Shown in pieces: positions 24,197 through 26,968 of a stretch of 26,968 bases of DNA. The notes beneath the pieces are model-generated. The model had not been told where the DNA came from. It did no database searches and saw nothing but the letters and a program-made list of their open reading frames with translations. How positions within the stretch are numbered: the stretch's first letter is position 1; each line of letters opens with the position of its first letter. The translations under genes and the position numbers were made by a program. The DNA is from an uncultured Bacilli bacterium (GTDB taxonomy: Bacteria > Bacillota_I > Bacilli_A > RF39 > UBA660), in contig CAKOXI010000014.1 in assembly GCA_934130045.1 (NCBI GenBank), positions 1-26,968 on the forward strand, given 5' to 3'.

Positions 24197-24216
24197 ACAA
24201 CACCTACTTCTAATTT

Positions 24217-24245
24217 ATTATAATATATTTTAATTTTTATAGCAA
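24217..24245 (-). promoter_or_regulatory. Promoter of the CmpB-family gene
   Basis: Minus-strand TTGCTA (24240-24245), 17-base spacer, TATAAT (24217-24222). Beyond it, 24246-24391 is plain AT-rich sequence with no gene; its only notable item is a small dyad (24277-24292). Confidence 0.72.
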
Positions 24246-24391
24246 GAAAAAGAAAGATAACTCAATAAATATAACAAATGATAAGTATCATTATAAATAA
24301 AAATTATTAAAAAATTAAATTAAATAAATATATATTAAGCAAGATATGATTTTTAAATAGTAAAATATCGGGATAATAGCTTTAAATAAAA

Positions 24392-24418
24392 TAAAAAAAC
24401 TTTGATAAACAAAGTCTT
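24392..24418 (-). terminator. Terminator of the eight-tRNA operon
   Basis: A 9-bp stem (24396-24404 with 24410-24418, one G-U) and 5-base loop, followed on the minus strand by a run of seven T. It lies 11 bases after tRNA-Ala. Confidence 0.85.
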
Positions 24419-24428
24419 ACAATCTATA

Positions 24429-24504
24429 TGGTGGAGCATAGGAGGATCGAACTCCTGACCTCCACGGTGCAAACGTGGCGCTCTCCCAGCTGAGCTAATG
24501 CCCC
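24429..24504 (-). tRNA. tRNA-Ala(TGC)
   Basis: Anticodon stem CCACG/CGTGG with TGC in the loop; acceptor GGGGCAT pairs with ATGCTCC; CCA is encoded. It is the last tRNA of the operon. Confidence 0.97.
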
Positions 24505-24512
24505 ATTATAAA

Positions 24513-24589
24513 TGGTCGGGAAAACAGGATTTGAACCTGCAACCCCTTGGTCCCAAACCAAGTGCACTACCAAGTTGTGCTATTTCCCG
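24513..24589 (-). tRNA. tRNA-Pro(TGG)
   Basis: Anticodon stem CTTGG/CCAAG with TGG in the loop; acceptor CGGGAAA with TTTCCCG; CCA is encoded. Confidence 0.97.
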
Positions 24590-24592
24590 AAG

Positions 24593-24669
24593 TGGTGCGC
24601 CCGATAGGAGTCGAACCCATAGCCTTTTGATCCGTAGTCAAACGATCTATCCAATTGATCTACGAGCGC
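24593..24669 (-). tRNA. tRNA-Arg(ACG)
   Basis: Anticodon stem TTTGA/TCAAA with ACG in the loop, presumably edited to ICG by TadA (family knowledge; no tadA gene here); acceptor GCGCTCG with CGGGCGC; CCA is encoded. Confidence 0.97.
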
Positions 24670-24691
24670 ACTTAGTTATCTTAATTATAAA

Positions 24692-24767
24692 TGGTGGCTC
24701 CAGGTGGAATTGAACCACCGACACCAAGATTTTCAGTCTTGTGCTCTGCCGACTGAGCTATAGAGCC
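24692..24767 (-). tRNA. tRNA-Phe(GAA)
   Basis: Anticodon stem CAAGA/TCTTG with GAA in the loop; acceptor GGCTCTA with TGGAGCC; CCA is encoded. Confidence 0.97.
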
Positions 24768-24775
24768 AAAATAAA

Positions 24776-24851
24776 TGGCGGTCCCGACGAGAATTGAACT
24801 CGCGATCTTCTGCGTGACAGGCAGACGTGATAACCGCTACACCACGGGACC
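24776..24851 (-). tRNA. tRNA-Asp(GTC)
   Basis: Anticodon stem TCTGC/GCAGA with GTC in the loop; acceptor GGTCCCG with CGGGACC; G73 discriminator as expected for Asp; CCA is encoded. Confidence 0.97.
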
Positions 24852-24854
24852 ATT

Positions 24855-24931
24855 TGGTTGCGGAAGCAGGATTTGAACCTACGACCTCTGGGTTATGAGC
24901 CCAGCGAGCTACCAGTCTGCTCCATTCCGCG
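24855..24931 (-). tRNA. Initiator tRNA-fMet(CAT)
   Basis: CAT anticodon in a stem with three G-C pairs (CTGGG/CCCAG) and an unpaired C1-A72 at the acceptor end; both are marks of the initiator. CCA is encoded. Confidence 0.96.
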
Positions 24932-24950
24932 ATATTACATATAAAATTTA

Positions 24951-25043
24951 TGGCGGAGAAAGAGGGATTCGAACCCCCGCGCCGGTTACCCGACCTCCTG
25001 GTTTTCAAGACCAGTCCCTTCAACCAGACTTGGGTATTTCTCC
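24951..25043 (-). tRNA. tRNA-Ser(TGA)
   Basis: Class II tRNA of 93 bases with a long variable arm; anticodon stem CTGGT/ACCAG with TGA; acceptor GGAGAAA with TTTCTCC; CCA is encoded. Confidence 0.97.
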
Positions 25044-25051
25044 AAAAAAAA

Positions 25052-25140
25052 TGGTGCCTAAGGCCGGACTTGAACCGGCACGGGATTTGACTCCCGCAGG
25101 ATTTTAAGTCCTGTGCGTCTACCAATTTCGCCACTCAGGC
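25052..25140 (-). tRNA. tRNA-Leu(TAA)
   Basis: Class II tRNA of 89 bases; anticodon stem CAGGA/TCCTG with TAA; acceptor GCCTGAG with CTTAGGC; CCA is encoded. The first tRNA of the operon. TrmL, encoded at 8096-8602, belongs to the enzymes that modify the wobble base of this isoacceptor. Confidence 0.97.
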
Positions 25141-25211
25141 AACATTACATACATCATTTTGACTATTCTATTACTTTATAAAATAAAGGCACTAATCAAA
25201 TTGACTACTTA

Positions 25212-25240
25212 ATTATATAATATATTTTTTTATTTTGCAA
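25212..25240 (-). promoter_or_regulatory. Promoter of the eight-tRNA operon
   Basis: Minus-strand TTGCAA (25235-25240), 17-base spacer, TATAAT (25212-25217), 72 bases upstream of tRNA-Leu. It is divergent from the carboxypeptidase promoter. Confidence 0.78.
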
Positions 25241-25297
25241 CCATTTTTTTATTTTTTTTTATAATTTATTCATTTATTTATAAAATTTTGCTTGTTA

Positions 25298-25306
25298 TGA
25301 TATAAT
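25298..25306 (+). promoter_or_regulatory. Promoter of the carboxypeptidase gene, extended -10
   Basis: TGATATAAT, 30 bases before the ATG at 25337, with only a weak -35. A second candidate (TTGCTT, 17 bases, TAGTAT at 25311-25316) overlaps it. Confidence 0.6.
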
Positions 25307-25336
25307 TATATAGTATAAAATGAGAAGAGGTTGTAT

Positions 25337-26581
25337 ATGAATAATAAATTTTTTTATGCCTTAATTACTATTTCATTATTAATATTATTATTTCCAATAA
25401 GAATTTATGCAGAAAGTGACAATCTAAATATAAATTCTAAATATGCTATTTTATATAATTTAGATGATGATAATATTATTTATGAAAAAAATGCTGATGA
25501 CAGAATATCTGTTGCAAGCCTAACAAAAATTATGACTTGTATTGTTGCTTTAGAAAACATCCAAAATTTAGATGATACCATTATTTTAAATAAAAATATA
25601 TTTTATGGTTTAATAGAGGCAAATGCATCCGTGGCCGGATTTAATGTTGGTGATAAAGTTTCTTATCGTGATCTAGTAATGGGGGCTTTACTTCCATCTG
25701 GTGCTGATGCAACACGTGCACTTGCATTTAATATTTCTGGTAGTGAAGAAAAATTTGTTGAATTAATGAATAAAAAGGCAAATGACTTAGGTCTTGAGAA
25801 TACACACTTTGAAAACACAACAGGGCTAGAAAGTGCTAACCACTATTCATCAGTAAAAGATATTTCTATCATCTTAAAATATGCATTACAAAATGATAAT
25901 TTCAAACAAATGTATACAACAAAAGAATATACTACAACCAATAATTTAAAATTCTATAGTACATTAAAGAAAATTTCAAATAATTATTCTATAAATATAG
26001 GTAATATTCTCGGAACAAAAACTGGGTTCACTGATGAAGCTGGACTATGTATGTCAAGTATAGCAAATTATAATGGCATTAATTATTTATTAGTTACTGC
26101 TGGTGCAGACTATAAAGGCAATACTCCATGGCAATTATTAGATGCAATTACTATTTATAATTATTTTAAAGATAATTATAGTTATAAATTTTTAATCAAT
26201 GAAAATGATTATATTTCATCTATCAAAATTCTTTACTCAAAACAAAATGAGTATAAAATATTATCGCCAATTACAATAAAAAAATATTTAAATAATTCAT
26301 TTGATAGTAACAAATTAGTAATAAATTATGATGGTTTAACCCAATTAAATTATAAAAATAAAATTGGTGATAAAATTGGAACAGTTTCCATTATTTATGA
26401 AGATAAAATTATTGATAAATTTGATGTTTTTTTAGACACTACAATTTCATTTGATTTACTTCAGTTTCTAATACAAAAAAATTATATTTATATAATAATT
26501 GTTGCATGTTTATTTATATCATTTATATTAATAAATAAGTTAAAAAAAAGACATAAAAAGAAAAAAACTAATTTTATTTAG
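25337..26581 (+). CDS. D-alanyl-D-alanine carboxypeptidase (S11, DacA/DacF type)
   Basis: The 414-residue penicillin-binding protein trims the terminal D-Ala from peptidoglycan stem peptides outside the cell. It has a signal peptide (about 1-25, ending near IYAES), the catalytic SLTK (Ser61, Lys64), a second motif in LLPSGADATRALA and KTG in GTKTGFTDEAG (228-230). The usual SxN reads SGA, with Ala where Asn is expected. A C-terminal domain of about 100 residues (NENDYISSIKILYSK onwards) precedes a C-terminal membrane helix (about 390-410) and a basic tail, which replaces the usual amphipathic anchor. AGAAGAGG lies 6 bases before the ATG at 25337; a TTG two codons earlier is unlikely. It sits alone between two tRNA operons. 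Confidence 0.94.
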   Translation: MNNKFFYALITISLLILLFPIRIYAESDNLNINSKYAILYNLDDDNIIYEKNADDRISVASLTKIMTCIVALENIQNLDDTIILNKNIFYGLIEANASVAGFNVGDKVSYRDLVMGALLPSGADATRALAFNISGSEEKFVELMNKKANDLGLENTHFENTTGLESANHYSSVKDISIILKYALQNDNFKQMYTTKEYTTTNNLKFYSTLKKISNNYSINIGNILGTKTGFTDEAGLCMSSIANYNGINYLLVTAGADYKGNTPWQLLDAITIYNYFKDNYSYKFLINENDYISSIKILYSKQNEYKILSPITIKKYLNNSFDSNKLVINYDGLTQLNYKNKIGDKIGTVSIIYEDKIIDKFDVFLDTTISFDLLQFLIQKNYIYIIIVACLFISFILINKLKKRHKKKKTNFI

Positions 26582-26638
26582 TTTTTTCTTTTACATATAT
26601 TTTGAGAGTTTTTTGGGAGTTTTAAAAAAACGATATAA

Positions 26639-26666
26639 AAAAAGCCTTTTAAAATAAAGGCTTTTT
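26639..26666. terminator. Bidirectional terminator between carboxypeptidase gene and tRNA-Lys
   Basis: An 11-bp stem (26639-26649 with 26656-26666), GC core GCCTTT/AAAGGC and a 6-base loop, with A-run on one side and T-run on the other. It suits both the plus-strand carboxypeptidase gene and the minus-strand tRNA operon ending at 26677. Confidence 0.9.
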
Positions 26667-26676
26667 GTCTCTAAAA

Positions 26677-26752
26677 TGGTGTCCCGTGGCGAACTCGAAT
26701 CGCCGACCCTTTGATTAAAAGTCAAATGCTCTACCAACTGAGCTAACGGGAC
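26677..26752 (-). tRNA. tRNA-Lys(TTT)
   Basis: Anticodon stem TTTGA/TCAAA with TTT in the loop; acceptor GTCCCGT with ACGGGAC; CCA is encoded. The last tRNA of the operon entering from the right. Confidence 0.97.
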
Positions 26753-26764
26753 ATAAAATTAAGA

Positions 26765-26840
26765 TGGCTGCCTCGGCTAGATTCGAACTAGCGCAATGCC
26801 ACAGTCAAAGTGTGGTGCCTTACCGCTTGGCTACGAGGCA
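26765..26840 (-). tRNA. tRNA-Gln(TTG)
   Basis: Anticodon stem CCACA/TGTGG with TTG in the loop; acceptor TGCCTCG with CGAGGCA; G73 discriminator; CCA is encoded. Confidence 0.97.
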
Positions 26841-26854
26841 ATAACACAAACAGA

Positions 26855-26938
26855 TGGTGGAGGGAGATGGATTTGAACCATCGAACCCGAAGGAACAGAT
26901 TTACAGTCTGCCGCGTTTGACCACTTCGCTATCCCTCC
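26855..26938 (-). tRNA. tRNA-Tyr(GTA)
   Basis: Class II tRNA of 84 bases; anticodon stem with CAGA/TCTG and GTA in the loop; acceptor GGAGGGA with TCCCTCC; CCA is encoded. Confidence 0.96.
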
Positions 26939-26944
26939 ATAAAA

Positions 26945-26968
26945 TGGTGCCGGAAATAGGACTTGAAC
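26945..26968 (-). tRNA. tRNA, 3' end only (cut by window edge)
   Basis: The minus strand ends in the T loop TTCAAGT, T-stem half CCTAT, acceptor half TTCCGGC, A73 and CCA. The anticodon is outside the window. A TTCAAGT loop and GCCGGAA-type acceptor would fit Leu or Thr, but the isotype is not determined. Confidence 0.85.

Noticed and set aside
24498..25134. Open frames across the tRNA cluster on both strands, reading text such as GGERGIRTP
   Set aside because: They are well-known false proteins from tRNA genes; all bases are accounted for by folded tRNAs.

Overview
The window comes from a very AT-rich, low-GC Gram-positive bacterium. The 5' part of the 16S gene, Bacillus-type rRNA promoters and leader, the CdaA/CdaR cyclic-di-AMP module, AddAB recombination helicase-nuclease, NtdP/YgaC, YuzA and tRNAs with encoded CCA all point to Bacillota. 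The 16S text around the 338 region looks Erysipelotrichia/RF39-like (uncultured gut Bacilli), but that placement is an inference by eye. Genes are tightly packed. Strong Shine-Dalgarno sites often place the start a few codons inside the longest open frame, and several stop codons lie inside terminator hairpins.

Layout. 1-902: 16S 5' end (minus) with a tandem promoter region. 903-4346: minus-strand genes for NtdP, a membrane protein, an S41 C-terminal processing protease and a LolA/GerS-like lipoprotein. 4459-4659: YuzA-like DUF378 protein (plus), which shares a hairpin with the cdaA-cdaR operon (4676-6830, minus). 6923-9114: an acidic membrane-anchored protein, TrmL and a thioredoxin-like membrane protein (minus). 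9227-14687: addB-addA (plus). 14729-17494: SGNH hydrolase and, upstream of it in the same operon, an IspH/polyprenyl-diphosphate-synthase fusion (minus). 17657-18118: small membrane protein. 18205-23437: a three-gene operon encoding a membrane-anchored TerB_N/TerB_C protein, a BrxD-like (DUF2791) ATPase and an Lhr-like SF2 helicase. 23501-24196: ABC_trans_CmpB membrane protein. 24429-25140: eight-tRNA operon (minus). 25337-26581: D-alanyl-D-alanine carboxypeptidase (plus). 26677-26968: three more tRNAs and the 3' end of a fourth.

Most of the window is housekeeping: translation, cell envelope, c-di-AMP, isoprenoids and DNA repair. Two items stand out. One is the single-chain IspH-prenyltransferase, which joins the last step of the MEP pathway to the first condensation that uses its products. 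The other is the TerB-protein/ATPase/helicase cassette, which shares its ATPase and helicase types with BREX but has no methylase, PglZ or PglX in view, and is therefore a candidate stand-alone DNA-processing or defence system.
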